This document shows, piece by piece, positions 46,701-55,244 of a stretch of DNA of 64,000 nt. Source of the DNA: Fidelibacterota bacterium (lineage in GTDB: Bacteria; Fidelibacterota; Marinisomatia; Marinisomatales; TCS55); assembly GCA_014239435.1 (NCBI GenBank), contig JAAZYX010000033.1, forward strand, positions 271,647 through 335,646. The letters run 5' to 3'. The notes under the pieces were generated by a model. That model was not told the origin of the DNA and searched no databases. It saw only the letters and a program-made list of their open reading frames with translations. The position numbers and the translations under genes were made by a program. Numbering within the stretch: the first letter of the stretch is position 1; every line of letters starts with the position of its first letter.

Positions 46701-47115
46701 TTGAGATTTCTAAATCAATTAACGCCGATGCGATGGTTGCTGCATCATATACAAGCATTAACACTGTGTCCGAATTCGCAGGAATCGGAGTAGTTCCCGA
46801 TCCATTGTAAAATATAATTCTGTTAGATCCATTTGAAAATGTAGTATAAGAAGCAGTAAACCCAGAAGCATTCCCGGTCCCGGAAACACTTGAGATGTCA
46901 ATTAATTCCGGCATATCTGCAACATCAAATTGGATACCGCCAATTGTGGATGTTGGGTTGGACACAATCACGGGTACGGTTACTGATGACGGATATCCAT
47001 CGTATTCTACCTCGCCAATCGAAACAGTAACGGTGTCGGCATGTACCTGTGCCTGGCTTACCAAAGCCAGAAAAAGTGTAGTAATAATCTGAAATTGTCG
47101 TGTTGTTTGTCTCAT
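43744..47115 (-). CDS. Large secreted protein: cohesin-like repeats, split fibronectin domain, type IX-style tail
   Basis: A 1123-residue protein with a signal peptide (ITTLFLALVSQAQVHA). About five cohesin-like domains repeat the pattern V-x-V-x-N-x-G-x-I-x-G-F-x-F-x-V (for example VVGGFQFDLVENP). In the middle, a fibronectin type III domain is interrupted after TLTWSTP by a ten-Gly tract and a ~220-residue jelly-roll (anchor-J/MAM-like) domain, then resumes at LSGYNIYRSTT. The end has HQNYPNPFNPATVLSYDLP and RKMLLMK, the type IX-style tail. It is likely surface-exposed, with a binding or adhesive role. Confidence 0.84.
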   Translation of the reverse strand: MRQTTRQFQIITTLFLALVSQAQVHADTVTVSIGEVEYDGYPSSVTVPVIVSNPTSTIGGIQFDVADMPELIDISSVSGTGNASGFTASYTTFSNGSNRIIFYNGSGTTPIPANSDTVLMLVYDAATIASALIDLEISNLVVTDSAGTAITSVGVDGNIEIGNVVAFSMDADSGDITELVTLQISMENDGVVGGFQFDLVENPDYLDLDSVWLDTRTADFSVTSSDVSAGTRVIVYNSGNDDISVGSGVVLNVRFRIDSLAYADDVEISFENTVASDDIGGAYWISELTSGSVTIWPGYLDRPHSLTATSGEDAQVTLTWSTPGGGGGGGGGGTDELPIDQGFEDGELGSWSTIQGPGTAGDATTGPNPFWHISEANPNNGIYNAQVDWGFGIDTWLMTPSLDLSGETSVSLGFFWSSSYTWHVDPNDNGDMFVKVSTDGGTTWDNYLWTFGEIGVWEDFVWNETNLDLSAYAGESNVVVGFHLVANDNGTTYLDDITIMAGTGLITDFGTSIASKNSVPFSAGSKSIVASNELPSFPVAREVNQDLSGYNIYRSTTSPVDVSSLNLVSSVTASIETYEDTEVSNGNDYHYVVTADYGTMGESGPSNEATGTPVEWVEIGVEDGEALSGHTDTLELSINNDGGISSFGFVVTDAPDQLTAVAVLPTDRTNGWLLDVAENADGAFEVTGLSIGSLLGSGSGSVCKVVVTCFSLEVATLNLTITGAEIVDANDNEMPWTADAGTFDIDVETQSLMLLNNYGDPGQSVSLSLIVNNTQNIHALQFNIDDGGAGFVVGSSVEAAAATSGWQVSGTNVGGTYQILLFDLTGQNGIGAGTTHLADIEFSVSSFAPTGSAVEITISEVSMTDANSVQMYVEPYTASIGVGVPEAIFTISDVETNATGQVSGFSLGLANTATVGYFEVKVMDMPNALLAIDVQATDRMSEGSIGPGSGEVETGETYIWGYFNSGGIAPGVGAIADVTVYYDASTGFFGRSMLMVTSTAATNENQQVIYSMGMGRTSVILSNEDETDVLPETFSLHQNYPNPFNPATVLSYDLPEASNVRLAVYDMMGRQVRVLIQGHESAGRKQVVWNGLDASGRSVSAGVYLYRIDTGQHSATRKMLLMK
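46117..46146 (-). repeat. Ten-codon glycine tract
   Basis: Thirty bases made only of GGN codons (GGC, GGT, GGA) encode ten glycines in the secreted protein. It is a flexible linker at the edge of an inserted domain and could vary in length by slippage, though the mixed codons slow this. Confidence 0.8.
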
Positions 47116-47264
47116 AATATTTTTACCAGTTTTCCTCGTTTTCAGGGCGAAAACCGCCCGTATCTGTCCCTCAGAAAGTGGCGGAAGTTATTTCATGCCA
47201 TACTATTTACCAAAAACTATCCTGAGCGTGTGATTTAGATCAAATTGGATAAAAACCGCTTGAT
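47116..47264 (-). promoter_or_regulatory. Upstream region of the cohesin-like gene with a small hairpin
   Basis: This 149-base leader holds GGGCG (47145-47149) and CGCCC (47155-47159) separated by five bases, a short GC hairpin in the otherwise AT-rich leader. A GAGGA-like string lies too far upstream to be a normal Shine-Dalgarno sequence. I recognise no riboswitch. Confidence 0.35.
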
Positions 47265-48443
47265 TTACCTTAATGCATTTGAAAGATCATTTTTCAAATC
47301 TTCTGCATTCTCAATTCCGATGGAAAGACGAAGTAAAGATGTGGTGATTCCCATCTCTAATTTTTTCTGATCAGGTAAGGCCGCATGTGTCATACTGTAT
47401 GGACTGCAAATCAAACTTTCCACTCCGCCTAAACTTTCTGCAAGCGTAAACAATTGTAACTTATTAATAAACCTATCGCGGGCATTATCCGATCCGATTT
47501 CAAATGAAATCATGTTCCCAAAAATCGGACTGCCGTCCGGCGTTGTTTGCTGTTTTGCCGCCAATGCATATTGCGGGTGATTTTTCAAGCCGGGGTACAC
47601 AACTTTGCTTAATTTTTTCTGATTGGCAAGCCACCCTGCGATTTCATTGGCAGAATCGGATGCTTTTTGATACCGTAATGCGAGTGTTTTTGTGGACCTT
47701 AACAAGATCCAACAATCAAATGGGCTTGGCACTGCACCAGTTGCTTTTTGCATAAAATGCAGTTTTTCTGAAAGCACTGCATCATTTGTAATCAGTGCGC
47801 CGCCCAAAATATCAGAATGACCGGATAGCGATTTTGTAGTACTGTGCATAACAATATCCGCACCCAATTCCAGCGGTCGCTGTCCATAAGGACTCATAAA
47901 TGTATTATCCACGCTAAGGATAATTCCACGATCTTTACAGAGCGAGGACATGGCTTCTAAATCACACAATTCCAACAGAGGGTTTGTAGGAGTCTCAACA
48001 TGAATCAGTTTTGTATTTTTCTTTATTCGGGTCGCAACATTGTTAACATCGCGCGTATCAACCCAGTCAAATTCAATTCCATGCCGTTGCAGAACTTCCA
48101 TACTCATTCGGTATGTCCCACCGTATGTATTTCGGGAAATGAGAATATGATCGCCTTGATCAAACAATTGGAACAAGGCAGTCGTGGCGGCCATTCCCGT
48201 CGAAAAAGTGATTCCATATTGTCCGTTTTCCAGCGAGGATAAATTTTCTTCTATCCTGCGGCGGGTTGGATTATCAACTCTCGAATAATCAAATCCGCGC
48301 GTCTTCCCCACCGCATCTTGCTCATATGTTGCCGTGAGGTGAATTGGAGGTGAAATGGATCCGGTTATTTCATCACTTTCGTTCCCGGTGTGAACGGCGC
48401 GCGTGGAAAATCCCCATGAATTCTTTTTACCTTTTACACTCAT
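47265..48443 (-). CDS. metB: PLP-dependent cystathionine gamma-synthase/lyase-family enzyme
   Basis: A 392-residue Cys/Met-metabolism PLP enzyme. The start has TRAVHTGNE, the middle has ISRNTYGGTYRMS, VETPTNPLLELCD and the PLP-lysine segment MHSTTKSLSGHSD. It belongs to the O-succinyl/acetylhomoserine or cystathionine gamma-synthase/lyase group; the family does not separate these reliably. The ATG overlaps the secA stop (ATGA). It may belong to methionine synthesis. Confidence 0.87.
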   Translation of the reverse strand: MSVKGKKNSWGFSTRAVHTGNESDEITGSISPPIHLTATYEQDAVGKTRGFDYSRVDNPTRRRIEENLSSLENGQYGITFSTGMAATTALFQLFDQGDHILISRNTYGGTYRMSMEVLQRHGIEFDWVDTRDVNNVATRIKKNTKLIHVETPTNPLLELCDLEAMSSLCKDRGIILSVDNTFMSPYGQRPLELGADIVMHSTTKSLSGHSDILGGALITNDAVLSEKLHFMQKATGAVPSPFDCWILLRSTKTLALRYQKASDSANEIAGWLANQKKLSKVVYPGLKNHPQYALAAKQQTTPDGSPIFGNMISFEIGSDNARDRFINKLQLFTLAESLGGVESLICSPYSMTHAALPDQKKLEMGITTSLLRLSIGIENAEDLKNDLSNALR

Positions 48444-51400
48444 ATGCTTTCCGAATATCCTTTATTTAAATATTGCTGAAGTTTTTTATGTTTTATCCAT
48501 TCTTCTTTTCCACTGGGGCTTACCACTTTTACTTTTTCATTCCTGCCGACTTTCTTATCCATGTGAACCGGCTGTAATGACTCGCCCTGTTTTGCTTGTT
48601 CTTGTTGAGGTGCAGCAGTAAATCCCATTCCGGTAGATTCATCATGTTGAAGATTGACATTTCGAGGCACGTTTTCCTGAACTGCCGGCGTCCCTTCCAT
48701 TCCCCTGATCTGAGTTCGAAAAAGCCGCTGAACTGTTTCGGAAGCCGTATCTACCATCATATTGGAAAACAGTGCGAATCCTTCCGATTTATATTCCAGA
48801 AGTGGGTTCTTTTGTCCATAAGCCCTCAAATTAATGCCTTCCCGAATCTGATCCATGGCATACAGGTGATCTTTCCATTTTTCATCCATAGTTCTTAATA
48901 CTACAAATCGTTCAAATCCTCTCATTACATCTTCCGGAATGAGCGATTCCCGAGCTGCATAGACCTCTTTTGCATGATCCAGAACGAAGGCATGCACATC
49001 GGATGCCGATATTTCCGATCCCGTATGGGATTCGATTTTCTGAACATCGGCATCCACGAGTAAATGGGATGCCAAATTATGTTTCAATCCTTCCCAGTCC
49101 CAACCGTACGGATCCTCAGATTCCTGACGGGTAATTTCATTATCAATGAAATCTTCAATTAAATCCTCGATTGTCTCTTTAACCTGCTCACCATTCAAAG
49201 CTTGGTTTCGGATATTGTATACAATCTGTCTCTGCTGGTTCATAACATCATCATATTCAAGCAAATGTTTTCGAATGCCAAAGTTGCGCTCTTCCACTTT
49301 TTTCTGGGCATTTTCAATGGCGCGCGTCACCATACTGTGGGTAATTACTTCCCCGTCTTCCACGCCCATTCTGTCCATTATGCTGGCAATCCGTTCGCTG
49401 TTAAATAACCGCATAAGATCATCTTCCAAACTGAGATAAAATCGAGATGATCCGGAATCGCCCTGCCGTCCGGACCGGCCTTTAAGCTGAAGGTCAATTC
49501 GCCGTGACTCGTGCCTTTCGGTACCAATAATATGAAGTCCGCCAAGATCTACAACGCCTTCTCCGAGTTTTATATCCGTGCCGCGGCCGGCCATGTTGGT
49601 TGCAATGGTTACGGCGCTTTTCTGTCCTGCCAAAGAAACTATTTCCGCTTCGCTCTTGTGCTGCTTGGCGTTCAATACATTATGTATTACGCCTTTTCGT
49701 TTCAGCATTCGTGACAATAATTCAGACACTTCAACCGAAATAGTTCCCACAAGAACAGGCTGTCCTCTTTTATTGCACTCGTCAATCTCATCAATAACTG
49801 CATTGAATTTTTCTCGTTTTGTTTTAAACACGAGGTCATTCCTGTCATCACGAATAATGTCCCGGTGTGTCGGAATTTCCATGACCTCTAAAGCGTAAAT
49901 GCTCCCAAACTCTTCTGCCTCGGTTACAGCCGTTCCTGTCATGCCGGAAAGTTTCCCGTACTGCCGAAAATAATTTTGGATAGTGATCGTCGCCAGCGTT
50001 TGTGTTTCGCGCTCTACCGTAACATTTTCCTTAGCTTCCAACGCTTGGTGAAGGCCATCGCTATAGCGTCTTCCGGGAAGCACTCTTCCGGTAAATTCAT
50101 CTACAATCAATACTTTTCCGCCGTCCACAACATACTCCACATCCTTCTCATACAAAGTATGAGCACGAAGAAGCTGTGTAATATTATGAATTTTTCCGCT
50201 TCGTTCGGCATGAATCTGATGTGCCTTTTCTTTTTCCTGTTCTTTCTCAAGACTGGCTAATTCTTCGCGCCCATCAACCTCATGCAGCAGTTCCCCTAAA
50301 TCCGGTATTATAAATGCTTCCGGATTGTCCGGCGCTATCGCCTCTCTGCCTTTGTCCGTAATATCAATAACGTGCGTTTTTTCATCAATACTGAAATACA
50401 AATCGTCATCCGCTTCATGAAGTTTTTTATCGCGAAGCAATTCCGATTCTGCATTGTGTGCCAGTTTTTTTGTACCCTGTTCCTGATAGGTTTTCAGCAA
50501 TTGGCGGTGTTTCGGCATACCTCGAGTTGCCTGCAGAAGTTTGTATCCAGCTTCATCGTCCTTTTCTTCTTTCATCAATGATTCGAATTCCAAAAGTAGA
50601 GATGACACCAGCGATTGTTGTTTTTTAACAAGACTTTGAACCAGCGGACGCAGTTCAATAAATGTTTTGTCAACAGGAGCATCTACCGCGCCGGAAATAA
50701 TTAGGGGTGTCCTTGCTTCATCAATCAGAACACTGTCAACTTCATCCACAACGGCATAATTGTGTCCACGCTGTACCTGATCTTCCGGGCGAAGAGACAT
50801 ATTATCCCGAAGATAATCAAACCCGAATTCATTGTTAGTGCCGTAAGTAATGTCACACGCGTACATTTCCCTGCGCTGAGTATTGTCCATGGAGTTCAGG
50901 ATGAAGCCGACACTCAGCCCCAATCGCTCGTAAATTTTCCCCATCCATTCCGCATCACGCTGCGCCAGGTAATCATTCACCGTTATCACATGTACGCCTT
51001 GCCCCGTGAGCGCATTTAAGTAAATCGGCAGTGTGGCCACAAGTGTCTTTCCTTCACCAGTTTTCATTTCCGCAACGGTGCCGCGATGCAAAATCACTGA
51101 GCCGACCAACTGAACATCATAGGGAATCATTTGCCATTCGGTTTCATGGCCAACCACTTTCCAGGATTGTCCGCAAAGCCTACGGCAGGTATCCTTTACT
51201 ATTGCAAAAGCCTCTGGCAAGATCTCTTCTAATTTAATTTCCAACGCTTCCCGGACAGCTTTCAACACATCTTCATCCGGTTTCCCTTCCAAAGACGAGC
51301 GGACGGTGGATTCAATGTCGGATAATTCGTCACGAAACTCTTCCGTTCTCAACATCAGTTCTTCGTCAGTTTTGGACTGAACAGAATCGGATATACGATT

Positions 51401-51484
51401 AATATCCTCAACGATCGGATCCATTTTTTTGATGGCACGACCGGAATGAGTACCAAACAACTTCTTTAACGTGTTCTGAAACAT
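48440..51484 (-). CDS. secA: Preprotein translocase ATPase SecA
   Basis: A 1014-residue SecA with MKTGEGKTLVATLP (Walker A), VDEVDSVLIDEARTPLIISG (Walker B/DEAD-like) and TNMAGRGTDIKLGEGV. It is longer than E. coli SecA because of a charged insertion after the first ATP-binding part (~residues 280-420), common in FCB SecA. The C-terminal zinc finger is missing: VGRNE is kept at 979-983, but the usual CPCGSGKKYKKC is replaced by KVKVVSPSGKEEWIKHKK. It drives export of unfolded proteins across the inner membrane. Confidence 0.95.
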   Translation of the reverse strand: MFQNTLKKLFGTHSGRAIKKMDPIVEDINRISDSVQSKTDEELMLRTEEFRDELSDIESTVRSSLEGKPDEDVLKAVREALEIKLEEILPEAFAIVKDTCRRLCGQSWKVVGHETEWQMIPYDVQLVGSVILHRGTVAEMKTGEGKTLVATLPIYLNALTGQGVHVITVNDYLAQRDAEWMGKIYERLGLSVGFILNSMDNTQRREMYACDITYGTNNEFGFDYLRDNMSLRPEDQVQRGHNYAVVDEVDSVLIDEARTPLIISGAVDAPVDKTFIELRPLVQSLVKKQQSLVSSLLLEFESLMKEEKDDEAGYKLLQATRGMPKHRQLLKTYQEQGTKKLAHNAESELLRDKKLHEADDDLYFSIDEKTHVIDITDKGREAIAPDNPEAFIIPDLGELLHEVDGREELASLEKEQEKEKAHQIHAERSGKIHNITQLLRAHTLYEKDVEYVVDGGKVLIVDEFTGRVLPGRRYSDGLHQALEAKENVTVERETQTLATITIQNYFRQYGKLSGMTGTAVTEAEEFGSIYALEVMEIPTHRDIIRDDRNDLVFKTKREKFNAVIDEIDECNKRGQPVLVGTISVEVSELLSRMLKRKGVIHNVLNAKQHKSEAEIVSLAGQKSAVTIATNMAGRGTDIKLGEGVVDLGGLHIIGTERHESRRIDLQLKGRSGRQGDSGSSRFYLSLEDDLMRLFNSERIASIMDRMGVEDGEVITHSMVTRAIENAQKKVEERNFGIRKHLLEYDDVMNQQRQIVYNIRNQALNGEQVKETIEDLIEDFIDNEITRQESEDPYGWDWEGLKHNLASHLLVDADVQKIESHTGSEISASDVHAFVLDHAKEVYAARESLIPEDVMRGFERFVVLRTMDEKWKDHLYAMDQIREGINLRAYGQKNPLLEYKSEGFALFSNMMVDTASETVQRLFRTQIRGMEGTPAVQENVPRNVNLQHDESTGMGFTAAPQQEQAKQGESLQPVHMDKKVGRNEKVKVVSPSGKEEWIKHKKLQQYLNKGYSESI

Positions 51485-51527
51485 CTTATAAATTTAATTG
51501 ATTTTGAGTATAAAGCAGATTGAAAAC

Positions 51528-51956
51528 CTAATCCGCGTCTATCGTTTTTTCGGCCTGATTGTCCTTATAAACCGCATCTAAAATTCCATTCACAAATGAT
51601 GAGCTTTCTTCGGTACTGAATTCTTTCGCAATTTCAATTGCTTCCGAAATTGTGACTTTTGGCGGTACCTCATCTATAAAATAAATCTCGGAAATTCCCA
51701 TAACAAGAACCAGTTTATCTAAAAGGGCAACCCGATCCATATCCCAATTCTGAAGATGGGAATCTATTTTTTCTTCGCACCATGTCCGCTTGTCTACGCA
51801 AGTCATAAACAACTCTTTTATAAACAACTGAATTTTCTTTGGAAGCGGATCCCGCGCAAGAATATCCGCCAGAACCTTATCCTTATCTTCATGGGAAATA
51901 TCCATGGAATACAATCCCTGAAGGACCCTTTCTCGTGCTTTGCGGCGTGGATGCAT
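51528..51956 (-). CDS. nusB: Transcription antitermination protein NusB
   Basis: A 142-residue all-helical protein with the NusB pattern: RRKARERVLQGLYS at the start and EVPPKVTISEAIEIAKEFS, then SSSFVNGILDAVYKD at the end. It binds boxA RNA with NusE to support rRNA transcription. The start ATG is joined to the leucine dehydrogenase stop by a one-base overlap. Confidence 0.93.
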   Translation of the reverse strand: MHPRRKARERVLQGLYSMDISHEDKDKVLADILARDPLPKKIQLFIKELFMTCVDKRTWCEEKIDSHLQNWDMDRVALLDKLVLVMGISEIYFIDEVPPKVTISEAIEIAKEFSTEESSSFVNGILDAVYKDNQAEKTIDAD

Positions 51957-53059
51957 TAGTTGTCGCGTTTCGCCATTGGATTCTGGCGAGGCAGGTAAAT
52001 ATTTTTGAGTTTGCTGAGGTCCGACATCCGTTTTTCGGCTACTCTTTCAGCGGCGGCATGTGTTGGAATATCTTCTTTTTCCGCCAAATCAAAAATGGTT
52101 TCCAGCGTATCATAAATTCCCTCTGCCTGAGAAAATGCCCGCTCTCGGTTGTAACCCGAAATTTCATTTGCTACATTGATAAGCCCGCCGGCATTGATGG
52201 CATAATCCGGAGCATACAGAATATCTTTTTCCTTAAGCAACTGTCCGTGGTTGGCTTCCACTTCCAATTGATTATTGGCGGCGCCTGCAACGATGGGTAC
52301 TTTTAATTTTGGAATGGATTCATCATTTAGCGTAGCGCCCAAAGCACAAGGAGCATAAATATCCGCTTCCAATTCCATTATTCCATCCGGCGTTACCGCT
52401 TCTGCCTTAAAATCAGTCGTTACCCGCTTCAGGTTCCCTTCATCTATATCCGTTACAACCATGGATGCACCTTCTTTATACAGATAATCGCATAAGTGAT
52501 ATCCAACATGTCCAACACCTTGAACAAGCACTTTTAATCCTGAAAGGCTGGATTTTCCCAACTTCCTTTTCACGGCTGCCTTCATACCCATAAATGTTCC
52601 GAATGCTGTTACAGGCGATGGATCTCCGCTACCACCAAGCGCGCGGGAAATGCCGGTAACAAATTGGGTTTCCATTCGTACCCATTCCATATCTGTGACA
52701 GAGGTCCCGACATCCTCTGCAGTAATATATCTTCCGCTAAGTCCATCTACGAATCTCCCAAATGACCGAAAAAGAGGTTCAGACTTATCCGTTTTATGAT
52801 CCCCAATAATAATGGCTTTTCCTCCACCCAGATTTAAGTTCGCTATAGCAGATTTATAACTCATCCCGCGGCTCAGGCGCAGCACATCCTTTAAGGCATC
52901 ATCTTCGGATTTATAAGACCACATCCTGCATCCGCCTAGCGCGGGTCCAATGGTTGTATTGTGAATCGCAATTATTGATTTTAATCCAGTATCTGAATCA
53001 TTGCAGAAAACAACCTGCTCATGGTCCTTAAAATTCATTTCTTGAAATAAGTCACTCAT
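51956..53059 (-). CDS. ldh: Leucine/branched-chain amino acid dehydrogenase
   Basis: A 367-residue Glu/Leu/Phe/Val dehydrogenase. The substrate side has GPALGGCRMW, and the catalytic Lys is Lys81 in NLNLGGGKAII, with Lys69 in MSYKS. The NAD site is VQGVGHVGYHLCDYL. The enzyme interconverts leucine, valine or isoleucine and their 2-oxo acids with ammonia. It sits next to a branched-chain aminotransferase, so both routes to 2-oxo acids are available. Confidence 0.9.
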   Translation of the reverse strand: MSDLFQEMNFKDHEQVVFCNDSDTGLKSIIAIHNTTIGPALGGCRMWSYKSEDDALKDVLRLSRGMSYKSAIANLNLGGGKAIIIGDHKTDKSEPLFRSFGRFVDGLSGRYITAEDVGTSVTDMEWVRMETQFVTGISRALGGSGDPSPVTAFGTFMGMKAAVKRKLGKSSLSGLKVLVQGVGHVGYHLCDYLYKEGASMVVTDIDEGNLKRVTTDFKAEAVTPDGIMELEADIYAPCALGATLNDESIPKLKVPIVAGAANNQLEVEANHGQLLKEKDILYAPDYAINAGGLINVANEISGYNRERAFSQAEGIYDTLETIFDLAEKEDIPTHAAAERVAEKRMSDLSKLKNIYLPRQNPMAKRDN

Positions 53060-53074
53060 AGGTCCTTTATCCTC

Positions 53075-54100
53075 TTAATTCAATGCGTAAATCCAGCCAA
53101 ACGGATCGCTTCGTTCTTCTTTCTGAATTCCGGTAATGTGTTTTCTTAATTGTCTTGTTATTTCGCCTTCGCCGCCTTCTGCGATGGTATGGGCTTTTTC
53201 TTCAACCGTAACTTCGCCAATAGGAGTAACCACCACTGCTGTTCCAGTACAAAATGCTTCGTCCGCAGTAACCAAATCTTCAATGGTAATATCCGTTTCC
53301 CGAACGTCCAGATTTAGAATATCTTTTGCAATGCGAATCGCTGAATCTCGTGTTACTCCAGGAAGGATAGAGCCGGATAATTTAGGTGTTTTTACTACCT
53401 CGTCCTTTATGATAAACACATTGGCCGATCCGACTTCCTCAAGCAGTGATTCTTGAGCAGCGTGCAGATATAAAACCTCATCAAATCCTGCCTCCTTTGC
53501 GAGTTTCAGCGGATATAAAGACGCGGCATAATTTCCGATTGCTTTCGCATTGCCAGTTCCGTGAGGCGCGGCGCGATGAAAATTCCGGGTCATTTTTAGT
53601 TTAAGCGGTTTTACTCCACTTTTAAAATATGGACCGACAGGAGTAACAAAAACGACAAATGTATAATAAGGTGCAGGACGAACCCCGAGGACAGGGCCTG
53701 TACCCCACAATACCGGTCTTATATAAAGTGACCCTTTCCTGTACGGCGGAACGTAGTCACCGTTATCCTTTACAACCGATTCTACCGCATGTATAAAAGT
53801 TGCCTTTGGAATATCCGGCATCACCAGCCTTTTCGCTGATAAAGACATTCTCTCCGCATTCTTGTCCGGACGAAAAAGAACTACTCTATCCTGAGCGGAT
53901 CGAAACGCTTTTGTTCCTTCAAACGCTCCCTGCCCATAATTCAGCACGCCCGCAGCCGGCGAAAGAGAAATATCGCCAAAAGGAACAAGTTCTCCTTTTT
54001 GCCATTGTCTGGATTCGTCGGTATCCATCCGGTACATGCTTCTGGTAGGAAAATAATTAAACCCAAGGCTGTCCCAATCGATTTGCGTAGAAGGGTTCAT
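53075..54100 (-). CDS. ilvE: Branched-chain amino acid aminotransferase
   Basis: A 341-residue class IV PLP aminotransferase of the IlvE type. It shows LNYGQGAFEGTKAFRS, RRPVLWG-like TYRKGSLYIRPVLWG, the PLP-Lys region GNAKAIGNYAASL and GITRDS-like LPGVTRDSAIRIA. It moves amino groups between branched-chain amino acids and glutamate. It follows acyl-CoA dehydrogenase by one base and is directly upstream of the dehydrogenase. Confidence 0.92.
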   Translation of the reverse strand: MNPSTQIDWDSLGFNYFPTRSMYRMDTDESRQWQKGELVPFGDISLSPAAGVLNYGQGAFEGTKAFRSAQDRVVLFRPDKNAERMSLSAKRLVMPDIPKATFIHAVESVVKDNGDYVPPYRKGSLYIRPVLWGTGPVLGVRPAPYYTFVVFVTPVGPYFKSGVKPLKLKMTRNFHRAAPHGTGNAKAIGNYAASLYPLKLAKEAGFDEVLYLHAAQESLLEEVGSANVFIIKDEVVKTPKLSGSILPGVTRDSAIRIAKDILNLDVRETDITIEDLVTADEAFCTGTAVVVTPIGEVTVEEKAHTIAEGGEGEITRQLRKHITGIQKEERSDPFGWIYALN

Positions 54101-54101
54101 C

Positions 54102-55244
54102 TTATTCTTTCAATAATGAGCGGGCAATCACCAGTTCCTGAATTTCTGATGTGCCTTCATATATTTGGGTGATTTTTGCGTCACGCATCAGGCGCTCTAC
54201 GCCGTATTCGCGCATATAACCATACCCGCCGAAAATTTGCACACAGTCTGTAGAAGCTTCCATTGCCGTTCTGGATGCAAACACCTTCGCCATGGCGGCT
54301 TCTTTTGAATACGGTTTGTGCTCATCCTTTAAATGTGCCGCCTGCAAAATGAGCAGTCTCGCGGCGTTGATATTGGTTGCCATAGTTGCCAGCTTGCTTT
54401 GGATTGCACCAAATTCAGCAATGGGTTTTTTGAATTGTTTTCGCTCTTTTGCATAGGCAACAGATTTTTCCATTGCCGATCTGGCTATGCCGAGCGCCTG
54501 AGATGCGATTCCAATTCTGCCACCGTCTAAAGTGCCCAACGCAATTTTGAATCCGTCCCCTTCATTCCCGATTAGGCAATTCACCGGTACCTGACAATTT
54601 TCGAAATAGAGTTCGCACGTGTCAGAACCTCTAATACCGAGCTTGTCCTCTTTTTTTCCCAAGGATAAACCCTCTAAATCTTTTTCAACGATAAAAGCAG
54701 AAATCCCCTTGCTGCCTACATTTTTTTCGGTAACCGCCAAAACAATAACCACTCCAGAACTGATTCCGTTCGTAACCCAATTCTTGGTGCCGTTCAGCAC
54801 ATAGTGGCCGTTTTTGCGCTCGGCGAAAGTCCTCATATTTCCTGCATCCGATCCTGACTGCGGTTCGCTCAAACTGAAAGCTCCCAGTTTTTTTCCATTA
54901 GCAATATCCGGCAGAAATTGTGCTTTTTGATCATCCGAAGCGAAATTCTGAATGAGTTGGGTCACCAACGAATTATTCACGGACATAATCACTGCGGCAG
55001 AGGCGTCCACTGCGGCAATTTCTTCCAAGGCAGTCACATAACTGACAGCATCCATTCCCGCGCCGCCATACTCTTCGGGAACCATCATGCCCATGAATCC
55101 AAGATCGGCCATGAGGGCAATTTCTTTTTCGGGGAAAGTGCACGTATCATCGCGATCAATTACGCCCGGTTCTAAATGGTCTTTGGCAAAATCCCTCGCG
55201 GTCTTTTGAATGAGAAGTTGTTCTTCCGTATAATTAAAATTCAT
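54102..55244 (-). CDS. Acyl-CoA dehydrogenase
   Basis: About 380 residues from ATG 55244, chosen for GGAAAGAG upstream and an ATGA overlap with the thiolase stop; the longer frame lies inside thiolase. It has the ACAD core: FSLSEPQSGSDAGNM (FAD/substrate loop), NWVTNG, and the C-terminal QIFGGYGYMREYGVERLMRD with RDAKITQIYEGTSEIQ containing the catalytic Glu. A short-chain or branched-chain substrate is likely from context; this is an inference. Confidence 0.92.
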   Translation of the reverse strand: MNFNYTEEQLLIQKTARDFAKDHLEPGVIDRDDTCTFPEKEIALMADLGFMGMMVPEEYGGAGMDAVSYVTALEEIAAVDASAAVIMSVNNSLVTQLIQNFASDDQKAQFLPDIANGKKLGAFSLSEPQSGSDAGNMRTFAERKNGHYVLNGTKNWVTNGISSGVVIVLAVTEKNVGSKGISAFIVEKDLEGLSLGKKEDKLGIRGSDTCELYFENCQVPVNCLIGNEGDGFKIALGTLDGGRIGIASQALGIARSAMEKSVAYAKERKQFKKPIAEFGAIQSKLATMATNINAARLLILQAAHLKDEHKPYSKEAAMAKVFASRTAMEASTDCVQIFGGYGYMREYGVERLMRDAKITQIYEGTSEIQELVIARSLLKE

